Assembly (NCBI GenBank): GCA_050084515.1
Contig: CM114272.1
Location: 5,332,001 to 5,396,000, forward strand
Source: Blasia pusilla
Lineage: Eukaryota > Marchantiophyta > Marchantiopsida > Blasiales
Reading direction: 5' to 3'
DNA length: 64,000 nucleotides
Positions 1 through 9,930 of this stretch are shown piece after piece. Each line of letters starts with the position of its first letter. Positions within the stretch are counted from its first letter, which is position 1. The notes under the pieces are model-generated. The model saw nothing but the letters and a program-made list of their open reading frames with translations. It did no database searches and was not told where the DNA came from. A program made the position numbers and the translations under genes.

Positions 1-317
1 CCTCCCTTCTATGTTCAGCCTTACGATGAGCATAGAACCCAAGCTCTGGTTACGGAGGAGGACTTGGAAAAGCTCGACACATTCTGGAGGATGCAAGACC
101 AGGATTTCAGAAGGCAAGTTGAGGGCACGGAATTCATTTGGATGAGGAATCGCATTTCTTCATCTCGGGATGGAAATCACAGGTTCATGGCGTGGACCAA
201 GTTTGCGGAGGAGCGGCCCAACTCATTGGAGGCACATTTCTGCGCGAAGGTAGTGGTCCTTCACCCATTCCCTCATCACATGGCGACGGTGGAGATGGCA
301 ATGCATGCCATGAACAC
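1..317 (+). pseudogene. ParB/Srx-like domain exon of ParB-methyltransferase gene, copy 1 (5' end outside window)
   Basis: The reading frame is open from the left edge and holds a ParB/sulfiredoxin-like signature, DGNHRFMAW, at about 169-195, preceded by an acidic helix-rich stretch. In ParB-type proteins this signature lies in the nucleotide or DNA-handling pocket. The exon ends at the donor CAC|GTGAGT (GT at 318-319) in phase 2. Joining it to 1078 completes a threonine codon and keeps the frame. Copy 2 at 10658-11130 encodes the same protein segment and ends at the same codon with its own donor, which supports this exon boundary. The upstream exons lie outside the window. Downstream exons with methyltransferase-like motifs indicate a ParB-methyltransferase fusion, a combination otherwise familiar from phages and plasmids. 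The domain is identified from its motif only. Confidence 0.6.
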
Positions 318-1077
318 GTGAGTATCTTTGACACTTGAACAACTTGTCGGGATGGTTGTTGGGATGCTTTAACACTTACCCAACTCGTCGGACTCCGACG
401 AGTTGCTCGATTGATGAATGGATTAGGTTTGTTTTTGCCGAAAGTAACTCGTCGGACTCCGACGGGTTGCTCGACTGCACGCTATTTCGGATGTTTTTTT
501 AAGAATGCAACTCGTCGGACTCTGACGAGTTGTTTGATTGACCAGAGATTTAATTAGTTTTTGGCGCAAAGCAAACCGTCGGAGTCCGACGGGTTGCTCG
601 ACTCGCCGCCTTGTCAAGATGTTTTTTGAAGAATGCAACTCGTCGGACTCCAACGAGTTGTTCGACTGACTGCAGGTTTAGAAGGTTTTTTCCCCAAAGC
701 AACCCGTCCGAGTACGACGGGTTGCTTGCCTCGAAGATGTTTTTGGCCGATATCAACCCGTTGGAGTCCGACGGGTTGCATTCGGAAGTTGGTTTCCCAA
801 ATTTCGCGTCAAATTGCAAGTTTACATCCAATTACGCAACCTGTCAGACTCCGACGGGTTGCTATGTTCACGTTAGTATGTTCAGTTGCACGACCCGTTG
901 GAGTCCGACGGGTTGAAACCAGGCATTAGCAAATCTGAATGCAATCCGTCGGACTCCGACGGGTTGCATCATTTAGCTCGTTGCTAGAATCCGACCTTGA
1001 GCTATGACGACCCGTCGGAGTCCGACGGGTTGCACGAACCCATGTAATTTCCTGACGGGTTGAGCTTGGATGTGCAG
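318..1077 (+). other. Intron of ParB-methyltransferase gene, filled by palindromes
   Basis: The intron starts GTGAGT and ends TGTGCAG, and it joins two exons in frame. Most of its 760 bases consist of a palindrome array described separately. No coding sequence is supported inside it. Confidence 0.7.
381..1032. repeat. Array of eleven 25-bp palindromes, 64-bp period in its first part
   Basis: Each unit has the arm CAACCCGTCGGA, one central base, and the arm TCCGACGGGTTG, often followed by C. Unit starts are 381, 445, 508, 572, 636, 700, 754, 837, 891, 942 and 1008, so the first five intervals are 64, 63, 64, 64 and 64 bases. Linkers in the first part resemble each other loosely (a T-run, then AAAG or GAATG), so this began as a tandem repeat whose linkers diverged faster than the palindromes. 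In units 381, 508 and 636 both arms carry the matched change CTCG/CGAG, which keeps pairing intact. Confidence 0.85.
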
Positions 1078-3106
1078 GATTGTATCGGAGGGGAATGTCA
1101 CCCACCACTGGATCCAAGACTGCGATCGGGTGAGGAAGGTGCTTACGACGCACCCGGGAGAGTACAGGGGGTTCTTGGGCGATGCCCTTGTCAATCAAAT
1201 GCTTGCAAAGGGTGCTCAGATTAAAAAGAAAACTTGGGCAAATAATTTTATTTCCCAAGATGCAGCCGTAACCATCCTTTGCTGGTCGAAGATACAGGCC
1301 GTGAAGAAAAGTGCTGCACTGGAGCTGGAGCGGAGGGAGAAGGTATCTGCGTCTGAGCGCGCCAAATTCATCCAAGCTGCAGTATCTGCAGCAACGAAAT
1401 ACATGGCGAGCAAGATGCAGCGATACATCAGCATTCTCAACCCCGAACTTGGTCCGGAGTTCTACAAGGAGCTGAAGGCGATTATCAAGCGCTTGCGGAA
1501 AAGGGATGAAGATCCGCATGGTCGGATTGGGGAGAAAGTGTCCCTGGATCGCGTGCATCGGTTTGCGTTGTCCGGGATAAGCAAGTTTAGGAGGATCCGA
1601 CTGATGAAAATCAGTCTCGAGGGCTCAGAGGCCCAGAAGAGGGCGGCACACCATCCTCCGGGTGTGTCCGATCCAGGGATCTCGCACAGGCTACGCGAAT
1701 GGTCGTTCTGGGACGCGTTGCGGGTAATCGGGAAGTCGTCTTTGGCCGACGATGCAAGCGGAGCTCAGAAGATTAGAGCCCATCCCGCCGGAAGCAAACC
1801 TTGAAAGTTCTGGAGATTTCGAGGTTTGGTTCAACGACATTCGGGACAAGCCAACCAAAAACCCAGGATTCAAGACCATGTTCAAGGTTTGCGTCCTCCC
1901 TCAGGCAAAGCTTGACGAAGAAGTAGAAGGGAACAAACGGGATCAAGCGAAGAAGGAGCGAGATCTACAAGAGCAGACGGCCGATTCTGTTCGACTAAAA
2001 GCTGCCCAACGGATGGTCTTAGGTACCTCGTCCAGTGTAAGAATGCAGGTACGTGGGGAAAATTACCGGTAGCCTTGAAATTGTGGGCTTTGCCGCCGGA
2101 TGCAGAGACATTCTCCATGTACGACATGGAGATGGGGCAGCATATGTCCGATTGGGAGGTGGAAAATTGCCCCATTTGGCTCGACTTCAACGACCCTGAA
2201 GACATCATCGATAAGGATTTACGAGTGCTTCATGATGTAGTGGCCTCAGGATAAGACGACATCCCCAATTTTGTCCAGCCTGAAGACTTCTTCGGAGGAG
2301 ATGCAGAAGAGCTAGCCCACGAGACAGTTGAGTTGGCTTCCAAGGTCCGCACAGCCAAAGACAAATCCACAGCGGGTCTCAAAGGCAAGGCGAGGGGAGG
2401 GAAAAATTCAGAGGCCTAGTCTTCCCAAAGAGAGGCTGAAGATTCAAGGCCAGAGGCGGAATCGTCCGGACGAGCGGGGAGAGAGGGTCGGACCAGATCC
2501 TCGGCAAAAAAAACGCCACCAGAGTCTGAGGTCATAGAAACCTCGACAAGCCGTCCCTAGACTAGGGAGAAGCAGAAGCGAGAGGTGCCCGGGTTGTCCC
2601 AAGGAGAATACAGTCCATCATCCTTGGGAAGACACAGACAAACAACGACTTGGACAAGCGTCCTCCTTCAGTTCACTCCTTTATTGGATGAGCTGAAGAG
2701 CTTCAGTTCTCAAGCGTCGATACCAGCCATCAAAAAATTGACAACGCTGGGACGGAAGCTCCAACGAAACGGGCACGCTGCCTGGACGGTGAATGGAGTG
2801 GTCGAAGAGGTTGCAGTGGATCTCTTGATCGCCGATCTGCCCTCGGGGTTGCGACTTTGGGGCGAGAATCCGTCGGACGAGGTACCTGAGTGGAATGTGC
2901 CGCTCTCTTATGACCAGATTGTGCTTTTGTTCTCCTTTGTAGACGCCTATCCGAGTGACAGGGGTTGCTTCTTTGTGTTGACTGGAGGGAGCGAGGACGA
3001 GCTCTTCAACCTCCAGTGCGTCAAGAGGTGGCTAAAGTGGAGGACGGCGCAATCATGGATCATAAAAAACGAGTACCCACTCCGATCCGCGACGAGTCAG
3101 ATTCGG
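1078..3106 (+). pseudogene. Large middle exon of ParB-methyltransferase gene, copy 1, with methyltransferase motif IV-like DLPS
   Basis: After the acceptor TGTGCAG the frame continues as IVSEGNV. A basic helical region follows at 1078-1790, then a charged stretch in another frame at about 1800-1990, then the original frame again to 3106. That frame contains conserved text around CKNAGTWGK (about 2036-2062) and an acidic linker near 2250-2560. The segment VDLLIADLPSGLRLW (about 2816-2860) resembles motif IV (DPPY-like) of amino-methyltransferases that act on adenine-N6 or cytosine-N4. The motif reads DLPS, so a usual catalytic proline and aromatic residue are missing. Copy 3 also reads DLPS, so this is a family trait and not a private mutation. 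At least two frameshifts plus stops near 2253, 2417 and 2560 show decay. The exon ends CGG|GTAAGG in phase 0. Confidence 0.55.
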
Positions 3107-3524
3107 GTAAGGCTCAATTCCTGTAGTATAATTTCAATTATATTTTAATGATGTGTATAATGAGAGTCAATCTGGGTTTTTTTTTGTCCGTGAGCAACCC
3201 GTCGGAAGGCGAGGGGTTGCTGGCTTAGAGCAGCCCATGCTCGGCTGAGAGCAACCCGTCGGTTTTCGACGGGTTGCATCTTTCCCACATACACAGGGAA
3301 AACCGCGGTGTACCGCAGTTGCTTTTGGTTTTTCCCATTTGATTTTGGTTTTTGGATGCAACCCGTTTGATAGCGACGGGTTGCTCTCAGGCGAGCATGG
3401 GCTGCTCTAGGCCAGCAACCCGTCGCCTTCCGACGGGTTGCTCACGGACAAAAACAACGGAGCCCGATGGGTTGGTCCGGGACAAAACAACCCGTCGGAC
3501 TCTGACAGGTTGATCCAAAGTCAG
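3107..3524 (+). other. Intron of ParB-methyltransferase gene with a long hairpin
   Basis: The donor GTAAGG at 3107 is clear. Copy 3 has a donor at the equivalent codon (minus strand, 36190-36191) followed by another palindrome, which supports an intron at this point. The acceptor is less certain: AAGTCAG at 3524 is the best candidate, but the frame after it contains stops before the next conserved segment. The intron contains palindromes and a 95-bp inverted repeat. Confidence 0.5.
3186..3449. repeat. Long inverted repeat (95-bp arms, 74-bp loop) built from palindromes
   Basis: Positions 3186-3280 and 3355-3449 are near-perfect reverse complements. Each arm contains two copies of the CAACCCGTCGG palindrome separated by the same unique linker, recognisable by CAGCCCATGCTCG on the left and CGAGCATGGGCTG on the right. 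A transcript would form a hairpin of roughly 95 base pairs, with smaller hairpins nested in each arm. Confidence 0.85.
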
Positions 3525-3590
3525 TTATTGAAAATGTTCTCAAGCCGACTTCTTTAGTTTCTGACATTGTTTCCAACGTGCTGATTTACA

Positions 3591-4087
3591 ATGGACCACT
3601 CCTACGTCTACTGCTTCGTTCGGCCCAAGCATAATTTCCAGGTGTTCAAGATCCAGGATCCTGTGGATCCATGCTCAGATGGGTACAACTTAGATAGTTT
3701 GTACAATTCCCCGGAATTTACATGCAAGACATACCCACTACGGGAGGAAGGGAAAAGTCGCCACTCGATGCAAACGCTCATCGAGCTCTGCTCAAGGCCG
3801 GGTGACTTGGTGTTCGACTTAGTGGGACTTTCAGGGGCAAGTATCAAAGGCGCCTAGCAGAGTGGCAGGAACATTCTCTGCCTCGAGGGAAGGCAGGAAC
3901 TATTTGACCTTTGCAAGGAGGCAAAGGCGAGAATCTGAAAGGCTCGTTGGGGCGTACAACTCTCCACCGGCCGAGAGCTCGGTTCGAGCCACCCTTGGTA
4001 GTGACTTCATCGTCACTTCCAGCGATTCCAAAATCGGAGGGCAAGGCGAAAGTAATTTTGCAAGAGCTCTCGGACGATGACGAGTGA
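3591..4087 (+). pseudogene. Terminal exon of ParB-methyltransferase gene, copy 1, with SAM-binding motif I-like segment
   Basis: The segment YVYCFVRPKHNFQVFK opens this exon. At 3801-3853 it contains PGDLVFDLVGLSGASIKGA-like text (first residues GDLVFDLV), which resembles the motif I loop of amino-methyltransferases, where GD.VLDPF.GSG..L.A is usual. The following SGRNILCLEGRQELFDL matches the strand-helix that normally contacts SAM. Motif IV lying upstream of motif I is the order of beta-class enzymes. An in-frame TAG at 3855 and a frameshift near 3900-3940 break the product. The last frame ends LQELSDDDE with TGA at 4085-4087. Both catalytic motifs are divergent, so activity is doubtful. 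The exon start is unresolved and may be 3525. Confidence 0.5.
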
Positions 4088-5566
4088 GTTCAAAGAACTC
4101 AACGACCAAAGCTTGACTGCAGCGTTTGGAGTAGGGAGTTTTTTGATAATGAGGCAAAAGATTTCATAGAATAGATCAAATGTCTGATTCGAGCTTTTTT
4201 CGGATGATATAAAGCATAAGATTTTTTCGAACAATGGTGGTGCTTGTAAAAGTTTGCGGATCATTTTTTGTCTTTTCGAATGTGATCGTCTATGTACTCC
4301 ACGGACCTCTATTTTGCAACCCGTCGGATTTCTCCTGCTTGCAACTTTTCACTTTTTGACCACTGCACCCTTTTTACCACTTCAAGGTAACCGTCATGCG
4401 ATTCGACAGTTGCGATCGGACTCTTTCCTGTTGGTCCAACTTAAGAGGCGATCTGGCGGGCTTCTTCCTTGGCACCTTCCCTCAACTCGTAAAGGTAGGC
4501 GTAGGCTTCTTTTCTTCTCTCAGACGTGTTGGATTCCTTCTACCTGTGCGATTTCCATAATGGTATTACTGGGGACGGAGCAGATATTGATACTGGATGG
4601 GTGTCACATTGCAGAGCGTACAAGGTATCTTGCCGAGGAAGGCGGTGGGACTCGAGACAGGTTACATGGGACCGTTATGGTGTACCTAGGGGGGCCAAGG
4701 CTCTCGGTCGCCAACATTTTCGATCCCCGTCTACAATGGGCGGAGGAGCCACTTGTATCCCAGGACATTCCTTTGGTATTGTCACCGAGGAGAGTTAGGA
4801 GTAAATTTGTAGATGACGAGGTGAAGAAATCATAGACTAGGTGAAATGTATATTTTCGAGGTTCCTTCGGAGGTAATAAAGGCGAGATTTTTCAACCCAT
4901 AATGGTGTTTGTAAAAGTTTGCTGGAATATTTTTTGGACTTGTGGATTGTGTTCTTTTAGCTACTCAGAATTACAATTTACGCAACCCGTATGATTCCGA
5001 CGGGTTGCAACTTTTTGCTTTTGCCCACCGCAACTTTTTAACCATTTCGGGCAACCTGTCGGATTCGGCGAGTTGATCGCTTGAGTGATCGGACTCTATC
5101 CGGTGAGACCAAACCGACGCATTATGGCGGGCTTCTTGACTTTTGGCTCGTTCCCTTCTTCATTCGTCCAACCTTGGTTGTAGGCTTCTTTTCTTGTCTA
5201 AGATGTGCAGGATTCCTACTACCTGTCGGATTGCCATTTCAGATTCCCAACACGTTAGATTGTCGTGGGTGCAGGGTGGAAGAAAATCACTTCTAAAAAT
5301 CTTTCCTTTCTTCTGGTGAGCTTTCTTACGGGTTGGGACCGGTGCAGCTTCTCGGTTTCTCAGCCTTAGGATCTCATTTGTTCACATTTCACAAAGTTGG
5401 TCTTGAGCAGACACCATTCATAACCAACAGAGAGTTGGTTATGGGGCAATTTAGGGGAGGCCATGATGTAGGCAACAATCCCTGCAAAAAGAGAGGTACC
5501 CATCCGGGTGGTCCTCCAACAAAAATAACAAGGGCACTGCTTTTTGTTGACCGAGACAGGGAATGT
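4088..5566. repeat. Downstream region with a diverged duplication and scattered palindromes
   Basis: About 4130-4560 and 4840-5240 are diverged direct copies. Both share GTTTGTAAAAGTTTGC-like or GCTTGTAAAAGTTTGC-like sequence, then a CAACCCGT palindrome remnant, then CGGGCTTCTT and GTAGGCTTCTTTTCTT. An open frame at 4254-4835 ends FVDDEVKKS, loosely like the DDDE end of the preceding gene, so this may be a tandem copy of its 3' end. I do not recognise any domain in the frame. Nothing convincing is seen at 5240-5566. Confidence 0.4.
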
Positions 5567-5855
5567 TAAGAAACTTAGGCTCACATGGAGTAATATGGAA
5601 AGATGTTTAGGGTGGTCTTATGATGTCTCCTTTTTTCTCGCCCCTAGGAAAGAGGAGGTTTTTTTAGGGCCAAATGTGGACCACTAAATACTCTCTTCTA
5701 AAGATTTCCTGAATTTTAAAGCAAACAAAAATTTCAAATATGTCAAAAAGTTTTGAAGAGAGGAGGCGGATTTGGCCTTTTTTTTTAAGAGAGACTCTCC
5801 TCTCTTCCTCTCTTCCTCTCCTCTCTTACTCTCTCCTGTCAGAATACCAGCCCCT
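5567..5855. repeat. Repeat X, copy 1 (unclassified, about 290 bp)
   Basis: This block matches 25655-25925 along its length, including AAAGCAAACAAAAATTTCAAA and a GAGAGACTCTCCTCTC tract near the right end. In both places the block stops at GAATACCAGCCCC or GAATACCAACCCC and is directly followed by the interior of a gypsy element, but of a different family each time. This makes 5855/25925 a likely end of an inserted element. Its class is unknown and no terminal repeat or transposase was seen. Confidence 0.6.
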
Positions 5856-6559
5856 GTCTCATCTCGCTCCACATACACGTATCTCCGCACAGGAATACCG
5901 GCCTACAACACTACAGCCAAACCAGTGCTAATCCCACCAAAGAGATCTAACACACAAATGTCCTCCATCGGATACTGCCATACAATGGGTGTAGTATCCA
6001 AAGGGGATAACCCAACTGGACCAGAAGTAGGAGTCCGCCGTGGGGCCTCCTCTTCCTCGTGAGGTATAACAGCCTCACACCAAGCCTCCTACACTAGGAA
6101 ATCGGCCTCTGGCCGTAGTGCAACGCCTGAACTCCAAAGTGGCACATCTAACAATGAGGATTCCACGGCTGCAAAAATAGGGACCTCCTCTACCTCCTCA
6201 TGTGCAGGAGAATCCATCGAAGAAACATTACCCTCCAAAAAGTCTCTTGGCCAAGTGACTACTCCACTAAAACCAGCCACAGATGCTAACACTGTTGGGG
6301 AAGACCCTCCTGGTCGAGCCCCATAAATAAATCTCACAGGAACTTGGCTCATACGTCCATCCCCGGACTGCCAACCAGGTCTATAAGACGCTGTCTTAGT
6401 CCAATAATCCATCTGAAAACCCATCGGGTTCAATAATGCTCCTCCAACTAGTACATCATTCGACTCGGCTGATGTGACTGCCGCAAATACTCCCAACCAG
6501 GAGCTATCAGTCGCCTGATCTGGTCTCAACTGAACATAAAACTTCTCCCGTGTCATGAA

Positions 6560-6766
6560 TTAAGACCTATCATTGGCTCCTCCAAGTGATGTTTGAATCA
6601 AGAATGGGCAAGGCTCAAGCTCTGACCTCCGAATACCCAAACCAATACATGCCGCCTTTCCCAACATCAAAGGTTGGGCACCAGAGTCTAACAAGACTCT
6701 ATCTCGTCTATACACCTGTCCTGTAGGACTCACCAATCGGAAGATCCCACTCCGGTTGTCCAACAT
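6560..6766 (-). pseudogene. Retropepsin-like protease fragment, family D copy 3
   Basis: The frame reads DRVLLDSGAQPLMLGKAAC, where LLDSGA is the aspartic protease active-site signature (usually LLDSGAS or VDTGA). It is followed by GLGIRRSELEPCPFLIQTS. The protease would cut the polyprotein. The frame ends at a TAA that replaces the CAA of the plus copy at 46919, just before FMTREK. Confidence 0.75.
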
Positions 6767-7569
6767 ACATACACAGGTGTAAGCCTCTCACGATCAATGG
6801 CTGGCCGGGCTGGTAATGCATCCATCTTCGCCGCTGCTGCCTGCCAAGTAGCACTGGTACTCAATACTACACCTGACATAGAGAGTCGTTCCACCGCAAC
6901 ACCCTCATCCACCTCAACAAGTGTAGCAGTAATACTCCCACGTTCACACAACGTGGCTTCTAGCTGAAATACAAGAGCTAAGTCAACTCCTAAAGCCATT
7001 AGCTCCGTGGCCGAAAACAATGGGGATCCCAACACTGAATTTGCCATCCGCAATACTGCATTGGATGCTGCATCCGTGTCTACTACACGCGATGTAGATG
7101 CCTCAGTCCCCACTGTCGGCTCAATAGGCTGCATAGGAACCATGGATGGAGTCCTAAGCACCTCTGACAACAAGAATGACTGGGGAAGCCTAGCCTGCCT
7201 CCTAGCCTCACCCCTCTATGGGTCCAACTCCACAAGAGCACCACGTGGCTCGACGCTCGAGTGGCTCCTCAGAATCGCTGGTGATGCCTCAACTTTTGTC
7301 TTTGCACTCGCCATATAAGAGAGATCATCCCTCCATAAGATGTGGAAGCCCTCGCTCCCGAACCTGATCTATCTTTGGATACCAGCCATAATAGCCAACT
7401 CGCTCCAATCGCTCAATCTCGGCAACCATAGACTCGTCGTAGTGGTAGGGGTAGCCACCGTAGGCTCTCCAACCACTGGTCCACCTCTACCACCCCTAAC
7501 CCTCTACCATCTCGGCCTCTCGAGTTACTACTCCACCACGGCCGCGGCTGATCTCAACTCGGATGAAGA

Positions 7570-8331
7570 TCAAAGCAACGCTCTCGAGGATGACCTGGTC
7601 TCCAAAGAATGATCACACTGAAGTTGGGGCCGATCGAGGCCCATCATCCAAAGTCCGTCTCCCATCCTCTTGGGGACAAAACTTCCTAACATGATCACCT
7701 CCACATGTCTAACATGACTGTCCTTGCTGCGGGGCAGAAAATGAAGGCAATGGTCTTTGCGCAAGTGTCCCTCTAGGACCTGAATGAGGTCGTGTGTACC
7801 CCCCACGACTCCCACTACTACTACCACCACCACTACTACGAGAGTGTGAGGTGGGTTGCTGAACACGAGAAGTAGTAGTTGTATCCCTACTGAATGCGGA
7901 TGTCACCACTCTCTCCTTCACCATGTTAAGCTCAATCTTCTCAGATAGAGCAAACACATGGGTCAATGTGGGTGAATCATCACTCATAAGAGTAGCATCA
8001 CGTACCCTACGGCGCAAATCTCTGTCCAAGATCCCATACCAAAACTGGACTGCCTGATCCTGAGTCACACCCTGGGTAATTGAAATCAAGCATCGCATAC
8101 GAGTGTATGCCTCACGAAGACTCTCACCAGTCTTTCGCTCAAATTCCTGAAGACTCCTCAACTTCTCCGTCTTCACTCCCTGATAGTTCTTCTTCAACCT
8201 CTTGAAGAACTCTGCAACCGGGTTGAACGATGGTGGGGCACTAGTACCTCCACTAGTACCCCCACTAGTACCTCCACTAGTATCCCCACTCCGGCTCGTA
8301 CTCGTACCACTCAATGTCGGCCTGGCTGGCT
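7570..8331 (-). pseudogene. Gag C-terminal half of family D copy 3
   Basis: The minus frame carries the retrotransposon gag helix region FFKRLKKNYQGVKTEKL, then LRSLQEFERKTGESLREAY and FWYGILDRDLRRRV. It continues into a Ser/Gly-rich linker and a degenerate first zinc knuckle at about 7690-7720 whose tryptophan codon has become TAG. Gag assembles the cytoplasmic particle and packages RNA. The same segment is found at 44672-46071 (plus) and 61864-63366 (minus). A frameshift near 7860 splits the frame. Confidence 0.8.
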
Positions 8332-8827
8332 CCACCTCCCTGTAGAGAAGACATACCACAACTCCATAGCGGAATGGGAACTAGGGTTCCGATTGCCTCC
8401 TTCCTATCCTCTTCACCTCCCTATAGAGAAGACCTACAAGTGAAGAGCGGAATGGGAACTGAAGTTCCAATTGCCTCCTCACTTCACTTCACTTCCCTAT
8501 GCCGCTGCATTGTGCCATGCCGTAGTCAACTGTAGTTGAGACAGTCCACTGTTCTCCAACTGCTGCAGAATTGGAACTTGAGTTCCCAATCCTTCTTGCT
8601 TCCATGTCACTCTTGCCGCACCAATCTCTGCTACGCCGTCGAGATGACCACCATGCAATTGAACCACGCCTTGGCTCAAGTGTGCTCAAAATGGAGCATG
8701 AGTTCCAAATCCCTTTTTTAGCTCCTTGTCACCCTTGCCGTGCTGTGCCGTGCCCTTCAGGTGACTTGGCCCTTGCTGCTGAATCAGAACTTCATTTTTG
8801 ATTCCCAATTGGCCACTCTGCTCCGAA
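8332..8827. repeat. Short tandem repeats around a GGAACT..AGTTCC motif
   Basis: About 8330-8400 and 8408-8480 are two copies of a roughly 75-bp unit beginning CACCTCCCT.TAGAGAAGAC and ending CGATTGCCTCCT or CAATTGCCTCCT. Related GGAACTTGAGTTCC-like text recurs near 8572 and 8697. No gene is supported in this stretch. Confidence 0.5.
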
Positions 8828-9490
8828 CTGCCTCTTGGGAGGAGGACATTGATGGCTTTCTTGTGATATGGTTCCACCAACCTCATATGGAGTTTCTGCA
8901 TTCTTTGGGGGGAATTGTGACGTATTGACACGTCCCTTGCACTCTAGAAACGGGTAGCCAGTATATCTACACTCCAAGGCTCCAACGCATTAGAGGCGAG
9001 AAAAAATCCAAGGACCATATGGAATTGAAGCACTAGTCCGTAGAAGCCTACATCATCGATAACAATCAAACTTTCTGTCCATACCCTTCAAGCATCCTCC
9101 TTCTTTCTTTTGAGTAGGACCAACAAGTGGAGGCAACTCAAAAATGCAATTACCATCCTACGTGGGCGGTAGCTTGTCGATAAGAATGTGCATGAACATT
9201 TTAAAGGGCAGAGACGACAACAAACTATTGCCTGATACTCGCAAGAGGAACAAATAGGCAGACACAGGGCTCGGTTGGTGTCCGACAGATCCACTGAGGT
9301 TGACAACATTCAGAATGTCTTCTAGAGGTACAACATTGCTACGAACGTGTGAAGTTGGAGTCGATGCCGGATCCATAGAGCTGGGAGTGGAAAACGTAGA
9401 GCTCGGTGTACTAGGAAATTCTAGAAGCAAGCCATAAACTCTATATTGACCATTTTTAGAGGTAGGAGATTCCATACTTTACAGTCCACC
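8828..9490 (-). pseudogene. MULE-like transposase gene, copy 2 (5' part only)
   Basis: Read on the minus strand, this fragment contains NGQYRVYGLLLEFPS, then NLSGSVGHQPSPVSAYLFLLRVSGNS-like text (first part NLSGSVGHQ), and finally RVNTSQFPPKNAE. All of these align with copy 1 at 54858-54070. It ends at about 8828, inside the zinc-finger-like part, so no catalytic region remains. Several frameshifts separate the pieces. It lies directly upstream of the promoter of ParB gene copy 2 and points away from it. Confidence 0.6.
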
Positions 9491-9615
9491 CTAACATCCT
9501 TGGAAATGAGCGGGACGGGTTGCACGTTTCCCACATGCAAAGTTCCATAATGGTCGACGTCGCCGTCAGTATAACGGTTCCAACAACCCAACGGTCAACT
9601 CAACAGCTCGAAAAG

Positions 9616-9623
9616 TATAAAAG
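9616..9623 (+). promoter_or_regulatory. TATA box of ParB-methyltransferase gene copy 2
   Basis: TATAAAAG sits about 315 bases upstream of the first ATG of the long frame at 9931, in a GC-balanced region with no other gene. A CAACGGTCAACTC stretch lies about 25-35 bases upstream. No start site can be proved from sequence, but the position and consensus match a plant core promoter with a 5' leader of roughly 280 bases. Confidence 0.55.
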
Positions 9624-9930
9624 GCTGAGATTTCGCTCATTTCCCTTTTTCATTTCGAGATTTTAGGTGCTCTTCCTCCTAGTAGCTGAGGTTACCTTCT
9701 CCGCTAGACAAGTCGGTTACATTGACCCCGTCGCTGGAAGGTAACGATGATCCAGCACCCAACGCTTTGAGGGTTTGATTTCGGCAAGCCCCTCCGCTTG
9801 AAGGTCACGGCGCTTCACCACACAATGCTTGGAGAGTTGGGTTTAGGCACTCCATCGAAGCTTCAAAGGATCTGTTGTGCACAGGAGTAGATAACACTCT
9901 CGAGGAGGAAGAACTAACCCAACGTGCACC

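Larger units (their letters stand above)
5856..8331 (-). mobile_element. Family D Ty3/gypsy element, copy 3: internal fragment (gag end, protease, start of methyltransferase)
   Basis: Minus-strand reading gives, from right to left, the gag C-terminal half (8331-7570), a protease (6770-6560), the linker shared with the other D copies (6556-6089), and the start of the methyltransferase with LDLFGGIST-like motif I (about 5960-5860). It is cut off inside the methyltransferase by repeat X at 5855 and inside gag at about 8331, so there are no terminal repeats. Stops arise by transitions: TAA for CAA before FMTREK, TAG for CAG in VL*AGI, and TAG for TGG in the zinc knuckle. It is a dead remnant, useful for aligning the family. 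Confidence 0.85.

Noticed and set aside
381-1032. CRISPR array
   Set aside because: The spacing is regular, but the linkers resemble each other, the repeats are fully palindromic, the host is eukaryotic and no cas genes are present.
1-4087. Bacterial or phage contamination as source of the ParB-methyltransferase gene
   Set aside because: The gene has GT..AG introns shared among copies and lies among plant-type retrotransposons.
7007-7612. Plus-strand open frames opposite the gag/protease of copy 3
   Set aside because: They are antisense shadows of the conserved minus-strand coding sequence.
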